Assembly (NCBI RefSeq): GCF_037975245.1
Contig: NC_092574.1
Span: forward strand, 20,210,213 to 20,274,212
Reading direction: 5' to 3'
Length of the DNA stretch: 64,000 bases
From: Apostichopus japonicus
Taxonomy: Eukaryota > Echinodermata > Holothuroidea > Aspidochirotida > Stichopodidae
Of this stretch, positions 1 to 10,690 are shown one piece after another. Both the position numbers and the translations under genes were made by a program. Each line of letters begins with the position of its first letter. Within the stretch, counting starts at the first letter, position 1. The notes below the pieces were generated by a model. It was given only the letters and a program-made list of their open reading frames with translations, made no database searches and was not told the DNA's origin.

Positions 1-1562
1 CACCGAATGGTGTCTTTGATGAGGAAAGCTTTATCCTTGTTTGTTAGATAGATTGTTATGTGGTATGTTGACTCGGGCATCGTTCCCATGTAGTCTGGAA
101 AATGGGGAGGAAAGGAAAAGAAAGCAAAGAAGAGAAAAAAAAATCATGGGTCTAATTAATCCTTAAAATCTGAAGTTAAGTCTGGAAACTAGTAAGGAAA
201 ATCCTTATTTGAACACTTGTTACTGTTATAGCTACTTATATGAAGTTTCTGTTTTGGCAAAAGAACATTTTTGTTGCCAGAGTGTTCAATTTTGGATGTA
301 TTGGATGTATGACTTAGGCTTACTATACATTAGCCTAACATTACATCCTCATTAGTGTGCAGACTTCATGGTAAACCCATAAAACATGGTTTGGTCTTGA
401 AAAAGTCAGGAATTTGATTTGTTGGAAAGGTTGGGAACCATCCTCAGATCGTTTCAGCATTTAGCTTTGTTTTGCGAAGTTGTTCTTAATGTGCAAGCAT
501 GTGGTTTGTCTCAGACTTGAATTGTAGAAAAACTCAAAGAAATAATTTCTCTCTAAAAGGAGACGAAATCTGTATTATTACAAAAGGTAAAAAAAAAAAT
601 GGTGATTTAAATGTTTCTCCATCAGGATGGAATAGCTGACTTTGAAATATGTTATGAATGCAAAATGTTAAAAAATTCTTGAATTATTAAAATCAACCAC
701 TTATATTACCTTATTATGTTTTCTCATGTAAAGAAAACAGTTGATACAAAACAAGAAAATGGTACAAAAGGTGATTAGTGTTGCCACAAAATTTAAAAGA
801 AGAAAATGTGCCAGGTGCTGAAAGTTATTTCTCTAGAATGTTCAAACCCAGTGTGAGAGGTAACATGTATTATTGGTGGCAGCAAAAGACTTTCACCATG
901 AGTGGCCAATGCTTGACTGTCTAGATTATTTGGAACTATGTTATCAATTTTGACTTATAAGGTTGATGTTTAATTCAAATTATACCTTTGATACCATGAA
1001 AACAAATGATACCACGTATCACAGAATCTTATCCGGTATGCTTAAAGAATAATAAGACTGTTAATAAAAAAGCTTACTAAGCAACAAACTTTATGTGATT
1101 TGCCATTATTTGGTGCCTTTTCTGAAATATGAAACTTTGTTTAAAGTACTTGCATACACTGCCATGTACCTCACGGTCAGTATGTGGGTTCTTGAAGTGG
1201 TGGCAGCACACTAGAATCTAATTTCTTCCCTAATTTTGCGATATTAGCCTATACATCTGGATAAACAAATTTGTAACAACCATGTTTACTTGTAGGTGTA
1301 TATATGTCTATGAGCCTAGAAAATACAGTGTATAAGTGGAAAACAAGTTTATTTGGTCTTTTATTTTATTGGCTTCTTTGATAAAGCACTTCTCCATTCA
1401 TCAAGTACCATACATAACTGGTCTTGCTATCCCATTCTGTATTGTTAGTTGTTAGATTTATTCCCCCATAACCCCATCTTACAACATAAACACCAGTGGT
1501 GTCTGGTGCAAAGGTAGGGTGGGGGGGGGGGAGGATGACCTCACCACCAACTAGCATCAACT
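1..1562. other. Intergenic sequence, no gene recognised
   Basis: AT-rich sequence with no open frame resembling a known protein on either strand and no exon-like block I could recognise. A run of about 12 G lies near 1520-1531. It may hold the 3' untranslated part or an intron of a gene outside the window, but nothing in the sequence shows this. The start of homology to a LINE at about 1563 ends the stretch. Confidence 0.4.
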
Positions 1563-1814
1563 CGGGCTAAAGTTGTCATATGTAGTTTGTTGCCAAGATT
1601 TGACAACAAGGTTCTGTCAGAAAAGATTGTAACTTTGAATGGTTTATTGTATAGTTTGTGTGCCGACTTCGGCTTCACATTTGTTGACATGTGGTCATCT
1701 TTCCAGGGTAGAAGGGATTTGTTCGCCAGGGATGGTTTGCACTTAGCTAATACTGGGGCCTCGTTGTTTGGTAGGATGGTGAATTACTCTGTTGAACAGC
1801 TATGTTTAAACTAA
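1563..1814 (+). pseudogene. LINE ORF1, C-terminal SGNH/GDSL esterase fragment (5'-truncated)
   Basis: The frame reads through 1563-1814 and ends in TAA at 1812-1814. It has two blocks of the SGNH hydrolase fold. One is a VVICSLLPRFDNK strand-loop near its start. The other is RDGLHLANTGASLFGRMV, whose Asp and His fit the catalytic DxxH of the block V motif. The nucleophile Ser block is absent because the copy is truncated. Esterase-type ORF1 proteins are known in CR1/L2-clade LINEs, where they are thought to act in RNP formation or membrane association. The stop lies 13 nt inside the ORF2 start. No ATG is visible for this remnant, so it is probably not expressed as a functional protein. Confidence 0.7.
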
Positions 1815-4750
1815 ATTGGGGGACGATGAAGTCAGGAATTAGTTTGGATAAGGATTATGTTCCTAGTGGAGGCGATTATAGGCGTTTTGAGAGCAAAATA
1901 AGTGATAGTCATAGTTCTAACTTTAGGAGGCATGCTAAGGTACATAGTTTCAGGGATAGGCTGAAGATTGTCTTTACCAATGCTAGAAGTATTCGTAAAA
2001 ATTTTGCTGAATTTACTGTGCTTCTCGAGGATCTGAAACCGGATGTGTTTGGTATCACCGAGTCTTGGTTAAGGGAGGACATTGATAGTGCTGAGGTTTC
2101 TCACCCGGGGTATGTTGTGTATCGTCAGGACAGAAGGGATACTCATAATGGGGTTGGTGGGGGAGTTTTACTGTATGTTAGGGATGACATTGTAAGTGTT
2201 GAGAAATCTCAGTTGCAAGGGTCTTTTGTTAATTCTGTCTGGTGCGAGTTGTCCACAAACAACTCCAAGAGGTCCAGGGACGTTATCACTGTGGGTGTTG
2301 TTTACCGCTCTCCTAACAGCAGCGATGATAATGATGTCGTGCTGTTTGATTCAATTAGAAAGGCTGCTAAAGGTGATATTGTTATAATGGGCGACTTTAA
2401 TTTTCCTGACATTAATTGGATAGATGGTTCTAGTAGTAGGAAAGGTAGTAATTTTCTAGATGTTGTGCAAGATTGCTTTTTACATCAACATGTTACTTTC
2501 CCTACTAGGGGGGATAACATCCTGGATCTTGTTTTGAGTTCTAATCCAAGCAATGTTGTTGATTTGACCGGTCTAGGAAAACTAGGAACTAGTGATCATG
2601 ATATACTAGCTTTTGATGTTGTTTGTAAGGTCGTAAGTTCTATTAGCAAGGAAAAAGTCCCTGATTTTTCGAGATCAGATACAGAGGCAATTGAAACTTT
2701 ACTAAAGGGTACAGATTGGATTAATTTGTTTAGGGATATGAGTGCTTCTCAGTCTTGGATTTGTTTTGCTGATAAATTAAAGGTCATTATGGAAAATCAT
2801 GTTCCGTGGAAGAATCGTCGTCGTAAAAGCAGTATGCCTCACTGGATGAATAAGAAAGTTAGATGTGCAATTAGGCAAAAACGTAGAATGTGGAAGTTGT
2901 TTAGGAGGACTAAATCTGAATCTCTTTTGGCCAAGTTTAAAATTCATCAGCTGAAAGTAGAATGCTTAGTCGCTGATGCAAAATTGAATTTCGAAAAAAG
3001 CATCGCCCTAAAAATTAAGGATAACCCAAAGGCCTTCTTTTCTTATGTCAGGTCTAAGCAGAAAGTTAAAGATGCAATTGTTTCCCTTAGGGCACCACAG
3101 GCTGATAAGATAGTTACTGATAGTCAGGATCTTGCAGATCTTTTGAACGACTATTTTGTGTCGGTTTTCACAAGGGAGGATACGAGTAGTATTCCAGATT
3201 TTCAGGGGGGCAGTGATAGGCCTAAACTGGATACGGTCTTATTTTCGGATGACGTTGTCTTAAAGGAGCTGCTTCGTCTAAATGTTTCTAAAGCTTCTGG
3301 ACCGGATGCAATCCATCCGTATTTGTTGAAGACTTTTGCACACTATTTCTGCGTTCCACTCTCGTTGATTTTTAGTAAATTTATGGATGAAGGTTATGTT
3401 CCTAGGGACTGGAGATGTGCTAATATTACCCCAATTTTCAAGAAGGGTGATAAGACTAAGCCCTGTAATTATAGGCCCGTTAGTCTCACTAGTGTAGTTT
3501 GTAAGGTCATGGAGTCTATTGTTAAAAAGTCTTTGGTCTGTCACTTCAGCAGTCAGTCTTTGATCAGAGAGTCTCAGCATGGCTTTTGTCAAAAAAGGTC
3601 TTGTCTCACTAATATCCTTGAGTTTATGGAAGATGTAACAAGCTCACTAAATAGGCAGAGGTCTGTAGATGTTGTGTTCCTGGATTTCCAGAAGGCCTTT
3701 GATAAAGTTCCCCACCAGCGTCTTTTACTTAGGCTGAAGAGCATGGGTGTCATAGGGAATTTACTGTCTTGGATCGGGAATTGGCTTGGTAATAGGGAAC
3801 AGAGGGTGGTAATTAATGGCTGTGCTTCTTCTTGGCAGAACGTTACTAGTGGGGTTCCACAAGGGTCTGTATTAGGTCCCCTGTTGTTTGTTGCCTATAT
3901 AAATGACATCGACGGAGATATTTTGTGTACAGCTAAGAAGTTTGCTGATGACACCAAATTGTATTCTGAGGTCTCTTCCAAAAGCGATTCTGAGAAATTT
4001 CAAGCGGATTTAGATAAGATTTTTTCCTGGTCTCAGGGGTGGCAAATGCTTTTTAATATTGATAAATGTAAGGTAATGCACATTGGTAGTAGTAACCAAA
4101 AGTTTGCATACAATCTAAATGGTGTGGAGTTACAGGAGGTCTCTGTTGAAAGAGACCTAGGTATCTACATTGACTCGTCTCTGCAACCTTCCAAACATTG
4201 TCTTGAAGCTGCTAAAAGAGGTAATAGGGTTTTAGGTATGATCAAGAGGAACTTCAGTTTTCTGAAAGAGGACATCGTAGTTAGGCTTTATAAGCAGTTG
4301 GTTAGGCCTCATCTGGAGTATGCTGTGCAGGCTTGGAACCCTTATTTTGCTAAGGATAAGGAAGTACTTGAAAAGGTCCAGAGGAGGGCTACTAGGATGA
4401 TTAGTTCCTTAAAGAGGGTTCCTTATTATAGGCGGTTACAACTGTTGAATCTCACTACACTGGAGCTTAGGAGGTTACGTGGGGACTTGATCCAGGTTTT
4501 CAAGATTGTGTATGGTTTCGACAATTTATCCTTTACCGACTTTTTCATGTTTGCAAACAGTAGTTGTACTAGAGGTCATTGTCTTAAACTTCAAAAGTCG
4601 CATAGTAGGATTAATATTCGGCATAACTTTTTTTCTAATAGGGTTGTGAATGAGTGGAATAGTTTGCCTGAGAAAGTTGTACTTGCAAGTAGTGTCAATG
4701 GGTTTAAGAATGCTTTGGACAAGCACTTTAAGCATTGTAATCGGGTCTGA
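1802..4750 (+). CDS. LINE ORF2: AP-endonuclease / reverse transcriptase
   Basis: A 982-aa intact frame. The N-terminal third is an exonuclease-endonuclease-phosphatase domain: NARSI near residue 60, TESW, GDFN at 197-200, and SDH at 264-266, the catalytic His block. The middle is a reverse transcriptase with SGPDAIHPYLLK, NYRPVSLTSV, LDFQKAFDKVPH, SGVPQGSVLGP and the catalytic FADD at 714-717. The C-terminal part has LVRPHLEYAVQAWNP and NEWNSLPE, the usual CR1/L2-type tail. There is no RNase H. Its role is target-primed reverse transcription: the endonuclease nicks DNA and the RT copies the element RNA. The ATG at 1802 overlaps the end of ORF1 by 13 nt in another frame, which suggests coupled reinitiation. 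I saw no internal stop or frameshift. Confidence 0.92.
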   Translation: MFKLNWGTMKSGISLDKDYVPSGGDYRRFESKISDSHSSNFRRHAKVHSFRDRLKIVFTNARSIRKNFAEFTVLLEDLKPDVFGITESWLREDIDSAEVSHPGYVVYRQDRRDTHNGVGGGVLLYVRDDIVSVEKSQLQGSFVNSVWCELSTNNSKRSRDVITVGVVYRSPNSSDDNDVVLFDSIRKAAKGDIVIMGDFNFPDINWIDGSSSRKGSNFLDVVQDCFLHQHVTFPTRGDNILDLVLSSNPSNVVDLTGLGKLGTSDHDILAFDVVCKVVSSISKEKVPDFSRSDTEAIETLLKGTDWINLFRDMSASQSWICFADKLKVIMENHVPWKNRRRKSSMPHWMNKKVRCAIRQKRRMWKLFRRTKSESLLAKFKIHQLKVECLVADAKLNFEKSIALKIKDNPKAFFSYVRSKQKVKDAIVSLRAPQADKIVTDSQDLADLLNDYFVSVFTREDTSSIPDFQGGSDRPKLDTVLFSDDVVLKELLRLNVSKASGPDAIHPYLLKTFAHYFCVPLSLIFSKFMDEGYVPRDWRCANITPIFKKGDKTKPCNYRPVSLTSVVCKVMESIVKKSLVCHFSSQSLIRESQHGFCQKRSCLTNILEFMEDVTSSLNRQRSVDVVFLDFQKAFDKVPHQRLLLRLKSMGVIGNLLSWIGNWLGNREQRVVINGCASSWQNVTSGVPQGSVLGPLLFVAYINDIDGDILCTAKKFADDTKLYSEVSSKSDSEKFQADLDKIFSWSQGWQMLFNIDKCKVMHIGSSNQKFAYNLNGVELQEVSVERDLGIYIDSSLQPSKHCLEAAKRGNRVLGMIKRNFSFLKEDIVVRLYKQLVRPHLEYAVQAWNPYFAKDKEVLEKVQRRATRMISSLKRVPYYRRLQLLNLTTLELRRLRGDLIQVFKIVYGFDNLSFTDFFMFANSSCTRGHCLKLQKSHSRINIRHNFFSNRVVNEWNSLPEKVVLASSVNGFKNALDKHFKHCNRV

Positions 4751-4853
4751 GTGTTTGTGTCTTCAGTTTTTTTCCCTCTCTTTATAGGGTCCTTGATGGG
4801 GACTTAAGTGTCCCTCCTGATCCTTTTTTCTACTAAACTAAAACTAAACCTAC

Positions 4854-6511
4854 CATTGTCTTTCGGGGAATAATGATTCGGCCATTGCTACGGGCGTATA
4901 CACACTACTATGCAACCTCACACAAAACAAATCATGTGTAATTACTAGCAAAAGCTTGCTTTCTAGCAAGTTATAGACCTAAGTTATAGTCTAAAATATA
5001 CCACAGAACGCACCATTTGATGTCTCTTTTTTCTAGGAGGACCCTAGATCCCTCTTATGACCCCAAGAACACACCAGTCCTTTACAAAATCTTGATTTGC
5101 CTATTTCATATATGACGTGATATTTCAATGGTCAGGGGATCCCAGACACCGTGTAGGAGTCATCGTATCGTTTTCACGACAATGATTTTCACGCGACGTT
5201 TCCAACTCTACTGAATTCTCCAGTCTTCTTGAAAATGACTACATACCGTAATGACCTCAAAGTTACCTAAACAAGCACAATGTTGTTCATATTCACCTTT
5301 CAGTGAATCGTCGTCTCTTAATAATATAATTATATATATTAATTTTTCAATATAGAACTGTTAGTTGTAATAATTTTCTGTTCCATGCACTTGAGTTTTT
5401 AGATAAAACGCATTGAAACGGAGGCAGGGTATAGTGTCGTTAGTAGAGGGATTCGGTACGGTGATCACCTATCAGCCCTGGCGAGAAATTTCGTTTGTCA
5501 GGTGCGAACGGATTGTGTTTGTAGCAAAAACAATTGCACAAACCTAATTATTTTTTTATGTTATAAATAGAGATTATACGTAATTATGAAGTGTGGAAAC
5601 TTTGCAAGAACAAAGAAATAAACCAAAACCGATCCCTACAGAAATTATTATTTTATTAAGTATCAGTATTATCTTGCTTTAGAGGGCCTCGGAGATATTA
5701 GCACTTTGCTAGCCGAGTATTTTAACCCTCTTAAACGTGTGTAATAATAATAAAATTTAAAACCCCTCAACGGTCAAGAGAGGAAATGTGCACAGTGTTG
5801 TTTTGTACATAAGGTATAAGTCCCTCTCAACCGTGACTAGTACAGAGACGGCTTGATATTAGCCGAATTTCATGCTTGACCATCACGTGGATAACGTTTG
5901 AAATGCACCCATTCCTTACACTCGAGTTCACCAGGCGCGTCACCACCGTTCGTACTGGTGGGGGGGGGGGGATAAGATGTTAATTCGTAAGGGGGAGGAG
6001 TCTATAAGTGGAGGGGAAAGCCTTCCCCATTGAGAAATTTTGATAAAATGGAGGGTGCTTAGATGAATAAATGGTGCTAGTGCTACTTTTGAAACGATGT
6101 TAAATTTTCGACTGTTCAAGTTGTACTACACATAGGCCACATCATCTATTTATGTACTGTACGTAACTAGGTATTCTGTATTTTTTGTATATTTTTCCCG
6201 GGGAGGTTGATAAAGCCCTCCCCCTTCAGAATTAGACGTCATTCCTGCCATGGAGTTCACTTAACTAAACTATTGATGCGATTTTGCGAGTTCAACTATA
6301 TATCTCTCGTTCTAAAATAAACTAGCTTCAAGATTTGTGAAATTTGAGAGAGAGTTTCGTTTTATACCAGTGTGCCCTCCAACACTGTTTGACTTACTTT
6401 AAATCGTTTTATTGTATCTTACAGATTTTCCTAGCTGTAGTTGAACATTTTTGACAAGGACAGCGGCATCCCTTTTATTAGCAAATCACGGAACCAAAAG
6501 AAAGTGGCACG
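4854..6511. other. Intergenic region upstream of ZMAT2
   Basis: No protein-coding block recognised. It contains a G run near 5958-5971 and AT-rich sequence. The last few hundred bases must include the ZMAT2 promoter and 5' untranslated region, but I could not identify a convincing TATA box. Confidence 0.4.
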
Positions 6512-9500
6512 ATGGCGAATGAACCTGGACCAAGTGTATGCCTTTTACATTTTTTTTCCGTCTAGAACATCAAGTTAACACACGTAATTCGTGTTGCTTC
6601 ACAGTCACAGTTCTACCAGGGCCTAACGTTTAACATTAGGCTACGACCTAATCATATTACTACTACTACTACTACTTGTACTAGGCCTACTGACCGTACT
6701 GTAGCGTATTCTATACTGTTGTAGTGTAGCCTATGTAAAGCTGGGCTTAAGCCGTAGTCTGCCGGTAGTAACATCGTGAAATTTATACAAGTGAAGGAAT
6801 CAATGTTAAACTTAGGAATATGATTCCACAAGTAAATTAGTAACCATTTTGCTATGTGACCGATACCGGATAAATTATTGCCTGATTTTCCCTCTCCCGG
6901 AAACAGTGAGGGACTGATACAGATAGTTTCCACAATAGTGTTAGTTGCATCACATATTTAGCAGAAGGCCGTGGCTATTCTTACGAAGAGTCGTAACAAT
7001 TATTTATAAACTATTCTTACGACAAAGGCAAATTCAAGAGCAGTAAAGTAAATAAAGCAACTGCGCATGTAGTAGGGGTAACCCTAACCCTAAACATAAC
7101 CCTAAACCTCGATCCTAACCCTAACCCTAACCGGAAATTATTGTTACTCCTCGTCGTAAAAATAGTACTCCTGGTCATGAAAATAGCAACTGCGCATGCG
7201 TAGTCGGAAATTATTCTTACGACTAGTCATAAGAATAGCCACTTTGTTAGCAGAAACATCTACATCATTTTAAGTTTCATAAAGTCAATTGTAGTCAGGA
7301 AGCCTTTGCACCGGTGAATAGGTCAGTGGACAGGTTCGTAACATAGGATTTATATCAGAATAGTATGCCAAATGATGTGATATCATATGCATTCATTTCA
7401 TGGAATTCAACATTGATCAGTTAAGCTGTGTATACTGATTGTAATGCTTTGGGTAGGAACTTCTATACCAGTAAGCTTAAACAGCAGATTCTATGTGGTG
7501 TCTGCTCCACAAACTGAATGTAATAAGGTTCAGAACATCGATAATGTATTGAATTTTCTTCATCATATTTTTAGAAGCCAGATGATCATCGACGGAAGTG
7601 GGATCGAGATGAATATGAGAAGATTGCAAGAGAGAGGATTGACAAGGAGCTTGAGGAGTTGGAGGAGAAAGGTACTGAACAGTCCTATCTTAGACTATAT
7701 CATGAATGACATTCCAACTTAATAAATCCATGCATTATTCCAACATTCAGAACCTGTAACTTTACACTGCTGTTATATGTTTGCACTTTTCTTGGGTTCT
7801 TTATAGTGTTGCTGCTTGTACCACTGTCCAGGTATGTAATGTAATAAAAGGCTACCAATTGTCACCCATTAGCCTATGTGCAAGTTCTATTTAATCAAGA
7901 GTTCTTCCATGTAAATGCAGAAAATTTAATAGTAAATTATGCTGTAATTATTTGAATAACCGAGAGTAAATCCTGCAGAGGTGAGATGTCCAATGAAACC
8001 AGTTGGTGATTAGTTATGAAGGTATTGTGTGAAAGTGCTGCTCTTCATTACCAGAATATTCTTAGAAGGTAAACTTGCACAAGTACTCTTCAGTTATATA
8101 GCTAATAGGGTTTATGCTCAGACCCAAACCAAAGTTCGATGATTGTCATTCCCTCATTTGACACAGTACAGTAGTTGTGTTAAATATTAATGGCCACTAA
8201 CCTGTTAGAAGCAATGTTGAGTCTGAGCTCCTTGAAACTATTTCAAATTGGATGTGGTTGGAAGCCTTCGATTCCTCTCAATAAATTTTCAGTCAGACAT
8301 TGTTGATATATGTTTTAGTTATCTCGTTTTAAATTAATACTTTTTCCCCAGCATTCTGTTATCCCATTATTTTATTTTATAACTTATTATTTTAATTTCT
8401 CTATTATTTTGCTCCTTTCCACAGAAAGTAAAAAGAAAGAACCTCCTGTCAAGAGAGAGCTGCTGAAGAGAAGAGAATATAAAGTGGATCTCGAGTCCCA
8501 TCTCGGAAAGAGCACTGTCATCACCAAGACGACCCCTGCCTCTCAAATGGGCGGATATTATTGCAATGTCTGTGACTGTGTCGTGAAAGATTCCATTAAC
8601 TTTTTAGATCACATCAACGGCAAGAAACGTAAGTAGATATGTCGGCTCGTTACACAGAAACTTGGTAGTGTTGAAGTGTTTATCTTGAAATGGTATGAAT
8701 TGTATCTTTAAAGGTACATCACCTGCTGTTGTACTTCCTGTTTCAGTGAGAATTGGGGAGAGACATCTAAGACATTGAGTGTCTATGAGAGTATCCTGTA
8801 TGAGTACTAGATATATTTGGTTTGCTGAATCACAAGGGTCTACTTCATGAGACATGTGGTGAAGTTGGGCTCGGAACAGGGAGCTAAGGTGTTGTAAACT
8901 TGAGATCACCTTAATAATGTTATATACCAGTGGTCCTCAATACTTTGTGTTAAGGGAAAATTGCCCCCCACACAATTTCAGTCCGATCCTCCAAAAGAAA
9001 AATTGTTCCACAATCATTGCACTAATTGGGTTTGCAGGCTGTGAGAACCTTAGACTTGAGGTCCCTACTCACCTGCCCAAATACATGGCTCAATCTATGT
9101 AGAGTGAGTCTTAGATCCTGTCTGGCTCTTTGATCTGACTAGTGGTTTACCCCGGCTTTCATAGAACATTTGTTTTACAGAATCACTGATCATTTCTCTC
9201 TATTGGCATTATAGCATTGCCACTTGCATCTAAGCGTTGCAAATGTGACTTAAGATCTAATGATATTATGTATAGAATCAATTACTACTACTGTAGTAAG
9301 CCGACATGATGTTCACATAATGTACAAATGTATTTATAGGGGAGTCCTATTAACCCGCTTTTTATTTACTTTGTACCTGCCTAGACCAAAGGAACTTGGG
9401 TATGTCCATGAAGGTCGAGAGGTCCTCTTTAGACCAAGTTAAAAAACGGTTTGAATCAAACAAGAGAAAACTAGACGAAAAGAAAAAGGAGTATGATTTT

Positions 9501-10690
9501 GAGGCCAGAATGGATGAGTTAAGAGAAGAGGTAAGTAGTGTTGGACTATTCATACTATTCAGAGGGGTGTGGGTGTGGGGGGGAAGGTCTTTTCTCTCTT
9601 ATCTGCTTGCTTGTACATGTCAGTATTGCTTATTGCAGTGGATGAGTTAAGAAATAAGGTAAGCTGTGTCAGACTATTCTACTATTCAGGGGGGGGAGGG
9701 GTGGGAGATCTTTTCTCTCTTATCTGCTTGCTTGTACTTGTCAGTATTACTTATTGCAGTGGATGAGTTAAGAAATAAGGTAAGCTGTGTCAGACTACTC
9801 TTCTATTCAGAGGGGGAGGGGGGGTGAGTATTTCTTATTGCAGTGGATGAGTTAAGAGAAGAGGTAAGCATTTTCAGACTATTCCTAATATTCAGAGGGG
9901 TGTGGGTAAGCAGTGTCGGACTTATTCACTTAATATTCTTTGTAAGGCAGAAGGGGGGGGGGGGGGAGGTCTTTTCTGTCTTATCTGCTTGTCGGTACAT
10001 GTCAGTATTGCTTATTGCAGTGGAAATAAGCAAATGGGTGAAAATGCAAATCATTTTCATTTTGTTTAACAAACATTTAAGTAACAGTTGACATGTTTGA
10101 CATACCACAAACAAAGTAAGGCAGAGTTAACATTCTGCATTGTATTTTGGATGTAAAGATGGTATGAACATTAATCTTTTATGTATAAACACTCCTTAAA
10201 AGAGAAAATGGGTTTCCACAATAGCCAGGTTGCTGCATAACCTTCCAAAGTGTGTCTAGCAATTTGTGTCTAGCAATTTGGCCAGTTTAGAAAGCATTTT
10301 GGTTTTGAAACCAGACAAGGTATTTCCCTTCATGAAGTTCATATAGACAAAACCTGTCATTAATAGGTTCAAATGTATTATAAATAAAGAGATTGCAAAC
10401 AAAAGCTTTATCCAGACAAGATTTGAAGACAATCAAAACCATTTCTTGTACTGACCTCCAACTGATTAGGGGTCATGACGTCTTGTGTCAATTGCTCAGT
10501 TTCTTTAATGTTCTAAAATCTTGAGTAAGAACTGTTGTATCATTTCGGTTCATCTCAGGAAGAAAAACAGAAAGCTTACCGACGAGAGAAGAGGAAAGAG
10601 AGGAAGAGGCGGGCAGATGATGACATCGATGGAGATCCAGAGATGGCAGCCATGATGGGATTCTCTGGTTTTGGATCCAGTAAAAAGTAA
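6512..10690 (+). CDS. ZMAT2: Zinc finger matrin-type protein 2 (spliceosomal Snu23 homologue)
   Basis: Five coding exons join in phase: 6512-6535, 7575-7671, 8425-8628, 9385-9530 and 10559-10690. They give 200 aa, against 199 in human. The product starts MANEPGPS and continues [16 protein letters not shown]. It has a matrin/U1-type C2H2 finger (Cys87, Cys90, His103, His109, in [20 protein letters not shown]), then [20 protein letters not shown], a basic/acidic helix and the conserved end [11 protein letters not shown]. In other animals it is a component of the U4/U6.U5 tri-snRNP and pre-catalytic spliceosome, positioned near the 5' splice site. All introns use GT..AG. Intron 1 holds a MITE (6967-7246). 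Intron 4 holds tandem copies of the exon 4 edge (9639-10030). Confidence 0.96.
6967..7246. mobile_element. MITE (about 280 bp) in ZMAT2 intron 1, 9-bp target duplication
   Basis: Inverted repeats face each other: GTGGCTATTCTTACGA onward at 6971-6996 against 7217-7242 on the other strand, 23 of 26 matching. The 9-mer TTAGCAGAA sits on both outer sides (6958-6966 and 7247-7255), which is what a target-site duplication would look like. The inside is non-coding and includes telomere-like repeats. A 9-bp duplication is compatible with Mutator-like or Merlin-like transposases, but with no coding sequence the superfamily cannot be fixed. Confidence 0.7.
7079..7132. repeat. Interstitial telomere-like repeat (CCCTAA)n
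   Basis: Several perfect CCCTAA units in two blocks, separated by slightly altered units (AACATAACCCTAAACC). CCCTAA/TTAGGG is the telomere repeat of most deuterostomes. The tract lies wholly inside the MITE at 6967-7246, so it probably arrived with, or grew inside, that element rather than marking a chromosome fusion. Confidence 0.85.
9511..10030 (+). repeat. Tandem copies of the ZMAT2 exon 4 3' edge with splice signals
   Basis: The last 20 nt of exon 4 (TGGATGAGTTAAGAGAAGAG, 9511-9530) recur at 9639-9658, 9760-9779 and 9844-9863, with a truncated form starting at 10021. Each internal copy is preceded by TTATTGCAG and followed by GTAAG, so it resembles a mini-exon flanked by acceptor and donor. 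Between copies are a G-rich segment and a repeated CTTATCTGCTTG block. Spacing is irregular (about 128, 121, 84 and 177 nt). Confidence 0.9.

Larger units (their letters stand above)
1563..4853 (+). mobile_element. CR1-like non-LTR retrotransposon (LINE), 5'-truncated
   Basis: The element is defined by two overlapping frames: the tail of an SGNH-hydrolase ORF1 and a complete ORF2 with apurinic endonuclease and reverse transcriptase. There is no RNase H domain and no LTR. After the ORF2 stop comes a tail of about 100 nt ending in an ACTAAA-like simple repeat (4833-4853), typical of the short repeated 3' ends of CR1-clade LINEs. The 5' boundary is where ORF1 homology begins. Most of ORF1 and the 5' UTR are missing, as expected from incomplete reverse transcription. 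No clear target-site duplication was found. The open ORF2 suggests a fairly young copy. Confidence 0.85.
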
